Positions 50,723-61,987 of a DNA stretch of 64,000 bases are shown here, piece after piece. The position numbers and the translations under genes were made by a program. The stretch comes from Caulobacteraceae bacterium (GTDB lineage: Bacteria; Pseudomonadota; Alphaproteobacteria; Caulobacterales; Caulobacteraceae): contig JAUJMO010000001.1 in assembly GCA_030446805.1 (NCBI GenBank), forward strand, positions 251,580-315,579. Direction: 5' to 3'. Each line of letters opens with the position of its first letter. Positions within the stretch are counted from its first letter, which is position 1. The notes under the pieces were generated by a model, which was given only the letters and a program-made list of their open reading frames with translations, did not search any database and was not told the DNA's origin.

Positions 50723-51168
50723 TCATCTCCGCCGAGCGCCTGCCGCCGCAGACGGACCTGTCCTGGCTCCGCGTCCTGGTCGTCGACGACGAGGCTCAGG
50801 TGGTGCAGACCCTGCGCGGCATGCTGCGCGACATGGGCGTCACTCAGAGCCACTCGGCCCGCGACGGGTTCGAGGCGGCGGATTTCCTGCGAAACGACGA
50901 GGGGGTCATCGACGTCCTGATCACCGACTGGAACATGCCCCGCATGGACGGTCTGGAGCTGCTCCGGGACGCTCGAAGCGGCAACCCCGACCTGGCCGTC
51001 CTGCTCGTGACCGGCCGCGCGGACCGCGACTCGGTGCTGGAAGCACGGGAGTTGGGGGTGAGAGGCTATCTCAGGAAGCCCTTTTCGGCCCAGGAGCTGC
51101 GGGCCAAGCTGATCATCCTGACCAAGCAGTTCGAAATCGCCCGCGGGCCCAGACCCAAGGCCGCCTGA
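50719..51168 (+). CDS. Single-domain response regulator
   Basis: A 149-residue CheY-like receiver: acidic pocket LVVDDEAQV, phosphoacceptor Asp70 (VLITDWNMPRMDG), Thr in LLVTGRA and Lys in YLRKPFS. There is no output domain, so it must act through protein contact or as a phosphate shuttle. ATGA overlap with the hybrid kinase makes the two an obvious pair. A C-terminal extension (IARGPRPKAA) is basic. Confidence 0.9.
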   Translation: MIISAERLPPQTDLSWLRVLVVDDEAQVVQTLRGMLRDMGVTQSHSARDGFEAADFLRNDEGVIDVLITDWNMPRMDGLELLRDARSGNPDLAVLLVTGRADRDSVLEARELGVRGYLRKPFSAQELRAKLIILTKQFEIARGPRPKAA

Positions 51169-51539
51169 GCACTTGCGGCATTCCGCGCACCAGGCGTGGC
51201 CGAACCGGCTCGCCTCCCGCAGCCACGGCAAGCTCCTCCTCGCGGGGATGTCCGCTGACGACATGAAAGCGGACCTGTCCCGCGTTCTGCTCCGACAGCG
51301 GTCGCACTGCAGGCACAGGTGCGGCCCGGCGCGTTGCACGGTCTGGAGGGCGCGTGCCCTTCCACGAGCAGGTCGGCCAGCGCTCAGCGCGAGGGGGCGG
51401 CCGAGCTGTCCTGTTCCGCCGACAAGATCCGGGCCGAGTGCGCGGGCCGCTCGACTCGTCTCTGGGCCGGGGGGGCGGGGGGCGCTACGAGGAGTCACAC
51501 GCTGACCATTCTCGCCCCCCGGTGGCAAGGCCTGGGCGT
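51169..51539. other. Intergenic stretch with a cysteine-rich reading on the minus strand
   Basis: About 370 bp with no supported gene. On the minus strand, 51171-51325 reads as two CxxCxxC clusters (LCLQCDRC and WCAECRKC) about 38 residues apart, like a zinc ribbon. The frame has no stop before running under the response-regulator gene, so I do not call it. A degraded zinc-ribbon gene is possible. Confidence 0.4.
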
Positions 51540-53654
51540 TCAGGTCCGCGAGCGCACGTCCAGCAAGGTGATGTCGGATTCGTCGCGCAGCATGCGCGGG
51601 AAGACGAGCGCGCCGGTGCGCGGGTCCACCGCCACCGACGGGTTTTCGGCGACGATCGGCAAGTCCGCCAGCTTGCGCTCCTCGCCCGACCAGGTTCGGA
51701 GCCACAGCGAGGGCGTCCGCGTGTAGCCCCCGCGCACCTGGTACACGCCGAGCGGGCCGGTGGCCCAGCCGTCCGCGACGCGGAAGGTCGGAGAGACCAT
51801 CGTGGCGACGCCGCCGGCCCGGGGCAGCCGCCAAAGCCGGTCGTCGCCCGTTTTCAGCCCATAGAGCGCGCCGTCCCAGCCGGGCCGGAGCGCGCGGAAG
51901 CCGGCGCCGCCGGGCACCGGGACCGGCTCGCCGCCGGAGGCGCTGACGCGCAGCAGCCGCCAGGCCGCCCCGCGTTGCTCGGCGTAAACCAGCGCGCGGC
52001 CCTCCGCGTCCCACACCGGGTCGACCTTGGCGGCCCCGTCGCGCGTGACGCGGCTGAGGCCCGAGCCGTCGGCGTTCATCAGCCACAGGTCCGTCTGGCC
52101 ATCGCGGTCGAGGATGAAGACAAGGCGCCGCCCGTCGGGCGACCAGCGCGGAGTCTGCACGAAGCTGGCGCCCAGCCGCGTCAGGCGCGCCGGCTCGCCG
52201 CCCTCGGGTCGTGTCCAGACCTCGGGCGAGCCGCTCTGGTCCGATATGAAGACCAGGCCGCCGTGCCCCGCGACGTCCGGGTCCCAGTCCCTCCCCGTGG
52301 AGGCCGTGAGCGGCGCGGGCTCCCCCGTGCCGCCGAAGGTGAACAGGTTCCATCGGTGGTTGTAGGTCTCCACCGCCAGCCTGCCCGTGCGGTCCGCCGA
52401 CAGGCGCCCGAAGTTCATCGCGGGCCGCAAGCCGGCGCTCACCCGCTTCGGCTCCGACGATCCCCGGGTGTCGAGCGACCACAGGCCGAAGTCGCCGCCC
52501 CGGTTCGTGTTGTAGAAGAGCGTGCGGCCGTCCGGCGCCCAGGCGTAGCTGAGGGCCTTCCAGCCCTCGCGGGTCAGCGGCCGCTCCGCGCCGGTGCGCG
52601 CGTCGGCGTGGTAGAGATGCTGGACGCCAGGAGAGTAGGAGCGGCGGAAGACCACCCCGCGGCCGTCGGGGGAGGGGAGGGGCCCGCTGTCGCCCAGGCT
52701 CCCGGCGCGGGGCCGGGTGACGTCCCGGAGAGCGCCCGTCTCCACATCCAGCGCGCGAATGCGGCTCACCTCGCTCAAGCTCGAACGGTCCGCCAGCAGG
52801 ATGGTGCGCTCGTCGAGCCAGCCCAGTCCGGTGGAGCCCGCAATGCTGCAGCGGCCGACGGTGCGCTCGGCGCCCCGCGGGATGGGCAGCACCACGATGC
52901 GGCAGGGCTCTCCGTCCGACACGCGCACGAAGGCGATGCGGTCGCCGGACGGCGACCAGGCGGGGGCGGCCTCATGGGCGGGGTCGCCGGTAAGGCGCAG
53001 CGGCGCGCCCTCGTTGACGCTCCTGAGGAAGAGGTCGTGCCGGCCGTAGAAGCCCGGACCGGCGGAGTACACCAGGAAGCGGCCGTCCGGGGAGAGCGCC
53101 GGATGGCTTTCGACGCCCGGGTCGGCCGTGAGCGGCCGCATGCCTTCGGCGGACCAGGCGGCGGCGGGCCGCAGGTGGTTCCAGGTTGCCGCGCCGGCGC
53201 CGAGGACGGCGACCGCGGCGAGGCCTGCGGCGGCCAGCACGGCGATGCGCGGGCCCCGGCGTGCAGGCGCCGGGGCGGCCAGGGGCGCCTCGACGACCGC
53301 ACGCTCGGGGGGCGCCACCCGCAGGCGGTAGCCGATCTTGGGGATGGTATCGATGACCGCGAGGGGCTCGGCCGAGAGCGCCTTGCGCAGCCGTCCGACG
53401 CACCGGTTCAGCGCGTCCTCGCCGACGATCCGGCCCTCCCAGCAGAGCTCCGACAGCTCGTCGCGGCTGACCGGTTCGCCTCGGGCCTGGTGCAGCGCGA
53501 CCAGCACCTGCATGACCCGCGGCTCCAGGGTCTGGACCCCGTCGGGGCCGTGCACCTCGAGCGCGTTGGGACACACGCGCAGGCCGCCCAGGGCGAACGG
53601 GGGCGCGATCGCCAGGTCCACGCGCCTCTGCAACGGCGAGAACAGCTGGTTCAT
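51540..53654 (-). CDS. CadC/ToxR-like membrane regulator with a TolB-type beta-propeller
   Basis: 704 residues. An N-terminal OmpR-type winged helix (about 20-115: LEPRVMQVLVALHQARGEPVS, then IDTIPKIGYRL) binds DNA, one membrane helix follows (IAVLAAAGLAAVAVLGAGAA, about 140-160), and the periplasmic part is a beta-propeller of WD40/TolB repeats (SPDGRFLVYS, SPSGDRIAFV, SPDGRRLVFI). This is a one-component regulator that senses outside and controls promoters directly. ATG 53654 has GGTGAG upstream. It is divergent from a TonB-dependent receptor across 92 bp, its likely target. The inducing ligand is unknown. Confidence 0.88.
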   Translation of the reverse strand: MNQLFSPLQRRVDLAIAPPFALGGLRVCPNALEVHGPDGVQTLEPRVMQVLVALHQARGEPVSRDELSELCWEGRIVGEDALNRCVGRLRKALSAEPLAVIDTIPKIGYRLRVAPPERAVVEAPLAAPAPARRGPRIAVLAAAGLAAVAVLGAGAATWNHLRPAAAWSAEGMRPLTADPGVESHPALSPDGRFLVYSAGPGFYGRHDLFLRSVNEGAPLRLTGDPAHEAAPAWSPSGDRIAFVRVSDGEPCRIVVLPIPRGAERTVGRCSIAGSTGLGWLDERTILLADRSSLSEVSRIRALDVETGALRDVTRPRAGSLGDSGPLPSPDGRGVVFRRSYSPGVQHLYHADARTGAERPLTREGWKALSYAWAPDGRTLFYNTNRGGDFGLWSLDTRGSSEPKRVSAGLRPAMNFGRLSADRTGRLAVETYNHRWNLFTFGGTGEPAPLTASTGRDWDPDVAGHGGLVFISDQSGSPEVWTRPEGGEPARLTRLGASFVQTPRWSPDGRRLVFILDRDGQTDLWLMNADGSGLSRVTRDGAAKVDPVWDAEGRALVYAEQRGAAWRLLRVSASGGEPVPVPGGAGFRALRPGWDGALYGLKTGDDRLWRLPRAGGVATMVSPTFRVADGWATGPLGVYQVRGGYTRTPSLWLRTWSGEERKLADLPIVAENPSVAVDPRTGALVFPRMLRDESDITLLDVRSRT

Positions 53655-53746
53655 CGGCTCACCATCGGAAAAACATCGGGCCCCCGCCCTGTCCCCGGGC
53701 CCGTCAGTCTCCTCCAATCGCACTCGTCTGAACAGCCCGTCGGAAG

Positions 53747-55720
53747 GTGCGCTTCGTGTCCAAGTCCGTTCTGCTCGCAACTGCAGCCTGGAGCGCCGCC
53801 GCCGCGGCTCTTCTGTGCCTCACGCCGGGAACGGCTCACGCCCAGCGCGCCGACGAGAACGCGGTGAGGTCGGCCGGCGACGCCTTCGGCACCAGCGTCG
53901 GGAACGAGCGGATCGGGCTCTACAACGACGGTGACGCCCGGGGCTTCAGCCCCAGTGCGGCGGGCAACATCCGCATCGAGGGCCTCTACATCGACGGTCC
54001 GCCCGTCTTCAGCGGCCGCCTGGTGTCGGGCTCCACCCTGCGCGTCGGCATCACCGCCCAAGGCTATCCCTTCCCCGCTCCAACCGGCATCGCGGACTAC
54101 TCGCTGCGCGGCGTCGGGCGAGAAGGGGTCGTGAGCCTCAACGCGACGGTGGGGCCCTTCGGCACCCGCGCGCTGAGCCTCGACACGCAGCAGCCGTTCC
54201 TAGACGGACGCCTGGGGTTGGCCGGAGGCGTCGCCTACGGACGCTTCGAGCAAGTGCCGGGCGCCGCCACCGAGCAGTCCGCCGCTGGCGGCGTGCTGCA
54301 CTGGCGCGCCAGCGAACGGCTGCTGATCCAGCCTTTATTCGCCGTGTTCGACCTGCCCAGCCTCCCATCCACCCCGCAGGTGTTCACCGACGGCACCAGG
54401 GAGCCGCCGCCTTCGCCTGCTCGCAACCTGAACCCCGATTGGGTCAGGAACGCATTCTTCCAGCCGCTGTACGGGACCGTCGCGACCTTTCAGGCGACCG
54501 ACGCGTGGACGGTCAAAGGCGGATTTTTCCGGGCGGGGAACATAGTCGATAGGCAGCGCACCGTACTCCTCACCAACGTCCAGCCCGACGGCTCCGCCGA
54601 ACGGTTCGTCGCAGCCGGCGAGGACCAGAGCTTCGGCTCCACCTCGGGAGAGCTGCGCGCCACCTGGCGGCGGGAGGAGGGGCCCCGCCTGCACGCCGTG
54701 CATGTTTCGGGGCGGGGCCGCGCCGCCGACCGCACCTACGGCGGCAGCGTGCTGGCGCCGCTGGGGCCGGGGAACCTGTACGAGGACGCCTCCGACTTGC
54801 CGGAGCCCGTGTTCGCCTTCGGTCCTCGCAGCCAGGACCAGGTGCGGCAAACGACCGTGGGCCTGGCCTACAGCGGCGCGTGGGCCGGGCGCGGCGAACT
54901 GCGGCTAGGGCTGCAGAAGGTCGATTACCAGAAGACGACCTTCGCGCCCGGTCGTCCGGAGGTGGTTTCGACCGACGATCCGTGGCTGTACGACGCCGCG
55001 CTGGCGGCACCGGTCACCAGCCGCCTGTCGGCCTACGCCGGCTACACCGTGGGACTGGAGGAGAGCCCCGTCGCCCCCGCGAACGCGGTCAACCGCAACG
55101 AGGCGCCGCCGGCGCTTCGCACCAGTCAGCGGGACGCCGGAATTCGCTATCGCCTGCCCGCCGGAATGACGCTGGTGGCCGGAGCCTTCGATGTGCAGAA
55201 GCCCTATTTCAACCTCGATCCGGCGCGGGTCTACCGCGAGCTCGGCGAGGTGCGACATCGAGGGGTCGAGCTGTCGCTGGCCGGCAAGCCTGTCGAAGGG
55301 CTGAGCGTCGTGGCCGGGGCGGTGCTGCTGGACGGCGAGGTCACCGGCGAGTTGGTGGAGCTGGGCCGGATCGGCCCCCGGCCGGTGGGACTGACCGAGC
55401 GGCGCATCCTGATGAACCTCGACTACCAGCCGCCGTGGAAGCCGAACCTCTCGGTGGACTTGGCGTTGCAGAGCACCGGCGACCGCGCCGCCAGCAGCGC
55501 GCCGCAGCCGACGCTCGACGGCGAGCAGTTCATCCTGCCCGGCCGCACCACCCTGGACCTCGGCGCACGCTGGCGGTTCCAGCTCCCCCATGCGCGGGCG
55601 GTGGCCCGGCTGCAGCTGCAGAACGCCACCGACAACCGCGACTATGACGTGGGGTCCAACGGCGCCTTCTTTATCAACCCTCCAAGGCGGGTGTCCCTGG
55701 CGGTAACAGCGGATATCTAG
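53747..55720 (+). CDS. TonB-dependent outer-membrane receptor
   Basis: 657 residues. A signal peptide ending AHAQ precedes a plug-like domain (FGTSVGNERIGLYN, RGFSPSAAGNIRIEGLYIDG) and a 22-strand-type barrel ending in the expected terminal beta-signal (PRRVSLAVTADI). A canonical TonB box is not obvious. It imports an unknown scarce ligand (siderophore, cofactor or sugar). GTG 53747 is used; GTG 53756 is equally possible. It is probably controlled by the divergent CadC-like regulator. Confidence 0.85.
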   Translation: MRFVSKSVLLATAAWSAAAAALLCLTPGTAHAQRADENAVRSAGDAFGTSVGNERIGLYNDGDARGFSPSAAGNIRIEGLYIDGPPVFSGRLVSGSTLRVGITAQGYPFPAPTGIADYSLRGVGREGVVSLNATVGPFGTRALSLDTQQPFLDGRLGLAGGVAYGRFEQVPGAATEQSAAGGVLHWRASERLLIQPLFAVFDLPSLPSTPQVFTDGTREPPPSPARNLNPDWVRNAFFQPLYGTVATFQATDAWTVKGGFFRAGNIVDRQRTVLLTNVQPDGSAERFVAAGEDQSFGSTSGELRATWRREEGPRLHAVHVSGRGRAADRTYGGSVLAPLGPGNLYEDASDLPEPVFAFGPRSQDQVRQTTVGLAYSGAWAGRGELRLGLQKVDYQKTTFAPGRPEVVSTDDPWLYDAALAAPVTSRLSAYAGYTVGLEESPVAPANAVNRNEAPPALRTSQRDAGIRYRLPAGMTLVAGAFDVQKPYFNLDPARVYRELGEVRHRGVELSLAGKPVEGLSVVAGAVLLDGEVTGELVELGRIGPRPVGLTERRILMNLDYQPPWKPNLSVDLALQSTGDRAASSAPQPTLDGEQFILPGRTTLDLGARWRFQLPHARAVARLQLQNATDNRDYDVGSNGAFFINPPRRVSLAVTADI

Positions 55721-55822
55721 GTCATGCAGCAGCGTCCCCTTGGTGAGCTCGGGCTTCCTGTCGCTGACCCCCCCGCGATGACGTCAGCGCTCGGACCCTC
55801 GCCCATGGTAGGGTGGGTCCCC

Positions 55823-56150
55823 ATGTGGAACGCGCTCACGGCCGCCCTGGCCGCCATCCTCTTCCTGCTGGGCGCGGCCGCGACCCAGGCGCAAATCGTG
55901 CGCACGCCTCACGTCGAGGCGGAACTGGTCGCGGGCTCCGCAGCCGCCCCCGCCGGGGGGCACCGTGCACCTCGCCCTGCGGCAGAAGATCAAGCCAGGC
56001 TGGCACACCTACTGGCGCAACCCCGGCGATTCGGGGGAGCCGACGCGTCTCGCCTGGGTCCTGCCGGAGGGCTGGAGCGCCGGCGAGATCATCTGGCCCG
56101 TGCCCGAGCGACAGCCGATCGGGCCGCTGGTTGACTACGGCTACTCGAAC
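55823..56150 (+). pseudogene. dsbD-family 5' fragment, frameshifted and truncated
   Basis: The fragment starts with a good signal peptide (MWNALTAALAAILFLLGAA) and runs into the N-terminal domain of DsbD/ScsB-type thiol:disulfide interchange proteins (LRQKIKPGWHTYWRNPGDSG, then PERQPIGPLVDYGYS). The two parts are in different frames: removing one G from the six-G run at 55955-55960 restores AGGTVHLALR. Homology stops near 56150, where a receptor fragment begins. All membrane and catalytic parts of DsbD are missing, so it is not functional. Confidence 0.75.
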
Positions 56151-56398
56151 GCCAGGCAGGAAGGGTCGCCAGCGCTCTCGAATTTGGGGAGCTCGGGGGT
56201 CGACAGCTGACGACCGATCCGCGGACGACCTTCGACATAGGCGCCCGCTATCGCTCCAAAGCGGGCGCCGCGCCGGCCACCTTGCGGGCCCGGATCACGA
56301 ACGTCTTCGATGTTTATGGCTGGGACGTCTCCGCCAACTCATCCTTCAAGTTCAGCGACACTCGGCGTTTCCTGCTCAGCTTGGCAGCGGATTTCTGA
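56150..56398 (+). pseudogene. TonB-dependent receptor 3' fragment
   Basis: An open frame of about 82 residues with no start, matching only the last strands of a TonB-dependent receptor barrel: TTFDIGARYRSKAG, LRARITNVFDVYGWD and the terminal beta-signal RRFLLSLAADF before TGA. It is fused directly to the dsbD fragment. It is related in type to the intact receptor upstream but not identical to its end, so it derives from another gene copy. Confidence 0.75.
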
Positions 56399-56879
56399 AG
56401 GCTTGGCATGTCGGCGCCGGCTCTGCCGAGAAAGGAAGCCAATCATGATCGATCGCCGCCCCTCGCTTGGGCCGTGACGGGCTTTATGACTCTGTCCACC
56501 TCACCAGCAGCTCCAGACGCTCCATGCCCTCCAGGTCCGTCCGATGTCGGAAAGGGATGCGCCTTCGTCCGCGCGCCGCCGCGCTCGCCCGAAAGTCAAG
56601 CGAATCTGGGCCCCGAGTTGAAGCGGCTGGCCCTGCTGGACCCCTCGCTGGAACACGTCAGAGGCCCGCCTGCGCCTTTGCGCCCTCTAGACCCGCTTCG
56701 CCCAGCCAGTCCACACGGGCTGCCGGCTGAAGCTGGTGAAGGCTCCAGGCTGCGCGCCGTCGGCGAACTTCCCCTTGCACCCGAGCGGCGCTGACGGGCA
56801 AGCGGCGGCCTGTCCGCCTTCCAATGAACCGCAACGCTCCGCTTGGGCGGGGCGTCGCGGCGCGCTAACCCCCGGCGCC
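56399..56879. other. Gene-free stretch after the receptor scar
   Basis: About 480 bp. Short open frames exist on both strands, but none has a start, homology or convincing codon use. A minus-strand reading near 56687-56800 ends in an ordered-looking peptide (GAFTSFSRQPVWTGWAKRV) and might be another gene end. The EamA promoter must lie in the right part. Confidence 0.5.
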
Positions 56880-57767
56880 ATGCCGGACCAGCGCCTGACC
56901 CTGCCCGAATACGCGGCCCTGTTCGCCATTGTGGTGATCTGGGGCGTCAACAACGCCGCGGCCAAGGTGGTGACCGAGGTCGTACCGCCCCTGTTCGTGG
57001 GCGCCTGGCGGTTCGGCATGGCGGCCCTGGTGCTGCTCCCTTTCCTGCGGCCGCCGTTTCCGCGACCTTGGCGGCTGACGGCCTGGGTCGCGGGCCTGGG
57101 CACGCTCCACTTCGCCGTTGTCTACATCTGTTTCGCCTGGGCCGAGGACCTGACGCCCCTGGCCGTCAGCCTGCAGCTGTGGATTCCCTTCGTGGCCCTG
57201 CTGTCCTGGATCCTGCTCAAGGAGCCGCTGCAGCCCGCAGCGGTGACCGGGCTGGCGGTGTCCTTCGTGGGCGTGGTGGTCATGACGGCGGACCCGTCCG
57301 CCTTCCGCGATTGGCGGGCGATCGCGCTGGGAGCCTTCGCCAGCCTGATCTGGGCGGGCGCCACCCTGGCGGCGAGGCGCGCCGCCATGCCGCCGCTCAA
57401 GCTGCAGGCGCTGCTCTCTGTTGTGGCCGCGCCCATTCTGTTCGCCGGCTCGTTGGCCTTCGAGCCGGATTGGGACGAAGCCTTTCGCGCGGCCACGCCC
57501 ATGATCTGGGCCTGCATGCTGTGGGCCGCCCTGGTCTCCACCGTGGCGGCCACGGGTCTGCTCTTCTGGCTGGTCCAGAAGCGTGAGGCGGGAAGGGTGA
57601 CGCCCTACCTCCTGCTCACGCCGGTCTGCTCGATCGCCATCGGCGCCGGCTTCCTGGGCGACGTCCTCACCCCGCAGATCCTGATCGGGGCCGCCGCGGT
57701 GATCGGCGGCATCGCGCTGGTGAGCCTGGCCGAGCGGGGGCTTCGCTCAGGCGCCGCCCGGGGTTGA
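56880..57767 (+). CDS. EamA family (drug/metabolite) transporter
   Basis: 295 residues with ten predicted membrane helices in two EamA repeats: repeat 1 opens FAIVVIWGVNNAAAKVV, repeat 2 opens ALGAFASLIWAGATLAARR. Family members export amino acids, metabolites or drugs. ATG 56880 starts MPDQRLTLPEY; the frame is open further upstream but lacks hydrophobic or homologous sequence. It converges on sodC with a 9-bp gap. Confidence 0.88.
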   Translation: MPDQRLTLPEYAALFAIVVIWGVNNAAAKVVTEVVPPLFVGAWRFGMAALVLLPFLRPPFPRPWRLTAWVAGLGTLHFAVVYICFAWAEDLTPLAVSLQLWIPFVALLSWILLKEPLQPAAVTGLAVSFVGVVVMTADPSAFRDWRAIALGAFASLIWAGATLAARRAAMPPLKLQALLSVVAAPILFAGSLAFEPDWDEAFRAATPMIWACMLWAALVSTVAATGLLFWLVQKREAGRVTPYLLLTPVCSIAIGAGFLGDVLTPQILIGAAAVIGGIALVSLAERGLRSGAARG

Positions 57768-57776
57768 ACTCGACGA

Positions 57777-58328
57777 TCAGCGCGCCGCCTGAATAACTCC
57801 GCAGGCGATCCGGTCGCCCGAGCCGCCGGTCGGCTGGCTCTTCTGATCGTCACGCTGAGTGTGGATCACGATGGCGCGCCCGACCACCGACGGGGCCGCC
57901 GCGCCGGCCGTCGGCGCCACAGAGGCCGAGACCAGCGCCGCGCTGGCGGCCCCGTCCGCGCCCGCCACCAGGTTGGGCAGGTCGCCGGCTTCGCCTCCCC
58001 TGGGCTGAAGCAGCCCGTGCGGGTCGTCGCGCCCGGGGCGCTCCAGGTGCGGCCCCGCCGAGGTGAAGTCCGGGGCCTCGCACACCGGGTTCTGGTGGAT
58101 GTGGATGCCGTGCTCGCCTGGGGTCAGCCCGCTGGCCCGCACCCGGATCAGCGTTCCGCCTCGCGGCGCCCGGGAGAACTCCGCCACGCCCACCCGGGCG
58201 CCCGCGCCGTCCACCAGATCGGCGCGCGCGGTGATCGCGTCCATGGCCGATCCGGCCGTCTCGGACATCATGCCGGCGCAGCCGGCCAGCAGCAGCACGG
58301 ACAGGCTGGCGAACAGGGCGGGGCGCAT
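57777..58328 (-). CDS. sodC: Cu/Zn superoxide dismutase-like lipoprotein
   Basis: 183 residues. A lipobox LLAGCA is followed by the SodC fold: copper ligands His76 and His78 (GIHIHQ), bridging His94 (SAGPHLE) and His156 (VIHTQRDD); the disulfide pair Cys83/Cys176 is present. Zinc ligands His104 and Asp116 are kept, but the third, normally the His of GPHAGD or HHAGD, is Glu113 (GGEAGD). The enzyme may bind zinc more weakly or use Glu as ligand. ATG 58328 is the start. It is divergent from gyrA. Confidence 0.87.
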   Translation of the reverse strand: MRPALFASLSVLLLAGCAGMMSETAGSAMDAITARADLVDGAGARVGVAEFSRAPRGGTLIRVRASGLTPGEHGIHIHQNPVCEAPDFTSAGPHLERPGRDDPHGLLQPRGGEAGDLPNLVAGADGAASAALVSASVAPTAGAAAPSVVGRAIVIHTQRDDQKSQPTGGSGDRIACGVIQAAR

Positions 58329-58446
58329 GGCGAAGACCTCTTGGGGCTGTGCCGCCAAGGTGGCGCAAGCCGCCTCCGATTGCTATCTAAGCCGTTCAGT
58401 TTTCCCGGCGATTCCCGCCCCAAGCCTTCCGTAGAAGCAGGCCCGA

Positions 58447-61293
<2,847 letters not shown>

Positions 61294-61295
61294 GC

Positions 61296-61799
61296 GTGCC
61301 GCCCAGGGTCGGCCTCTACCCCGGCGCCTTCGACCCGGTCACCCTGGGGCACCTGGACATCATCAAGCGTGCGGTGAAGATCGTCGATCGCCTGGTGATC
61401 GGCGTGGCCATCGCCAGCTCCAAGGCCCCGCTCTTCACCCTGGAGGAGCGCTGCGCCATGCTCACGGCCGAAGCGGAGCAACTGGCCCGGGGCACGGAGA
61501 TCGTGGTCCGCCCCTTTCAGTCGCTGCTGATGCACTTCGCCGAGGAGGTAGGCGCCCAGGTGATCGTCCGCGGTCTCCGCGCCGTGGCCGACTTCGAATA
61601 CGAGTTCCAGATGACCGCCATGAATCAGCAGCTCAACCGCGAGGTGGAGACCGTCTTCTTCATGGCCGACCCCGCCCACCAAGCCATCGCCTCGCGCCTG
61701 GTGAAGGAGATCGCCATTCTCGGCGGAAACATCGACGGCTTCGTGCCGCCGGCGGTCGCGGTGCGGCTGAAAGACAAGCTGGCGCAAGGCGCGGGTTGA
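61296..61799 (+). CDS. coaD: Phosphopantetheine adenylyltransferase
   Basis: 167 residues; the penultimate step of coenzyme A synthesis. The nucleotidyltransferase motif GAFDPVTLGHLDI (TxGH), the substrate strand VRGLRAVADFEYEFQM and the late SRLVKEI are all present. The start is GTG 61296, 2 bp after gyrA, in the gyrA-coaD-cyclophilin order common in Caulobacterales. Confidence 0.96.
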   Translation: MPPRVGLYPGAFDPVTLGHLDIIKRAVKIVDRLVIGVAIASSKAPLFTLEERCAMLTAEAEQLARGTEIVVRPFQSLLMHFAEEVGAQVIVRGLRAVADFEYEFQMTAMNQQLNREVETVFFMADPAHQAIASRLVKEIAILGGNIDGFVPPAVAVRLKDKLAQGAG

Positions 61800-61870
61800 G
61801 CTAGGCTCGCGGAATGATCAGCAAGCCCCCGCTCTTTGTGCTGGCCCGCCTCTGGAGCCACCCCCGTTCC

Positions 61871-61975
61871 CCGCTCTCCCCGGTGAAAGCCGGGGCCCAT
61901 CCCGCGCGGCGACGCGCTTCCGGCGGGGCGGCCCGCGGCTGGGCCCATGGACCCCGGCTTTCGCCGGGGAGAGCG
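61871..61975. repeat. Long inverted repeat between coaD and the exported cyclophilin
   Basis: Arms 61871-61895 and 61951-61975 match at 24 of 25 positions (CCGCTCTCCCCGG ... GCCGGGG). Each arm also contains its own small CCCCGGCTTTCGCCGGGG-type hairpin. Units like this are widely dispersed in alphaproteobacterial genomes. The cyclophilin frame is open across it, but I place the gene start downstream. Confidence 0.75.
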
Positions 61976-61987
61976 GGATGGGGAGTG

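Noticed and set aside
61814..61987. Longer N-terminus for the exported cyclophilin
   Set aside because: It would translate a dispersed inverted repeat and place the signal peptide internally.
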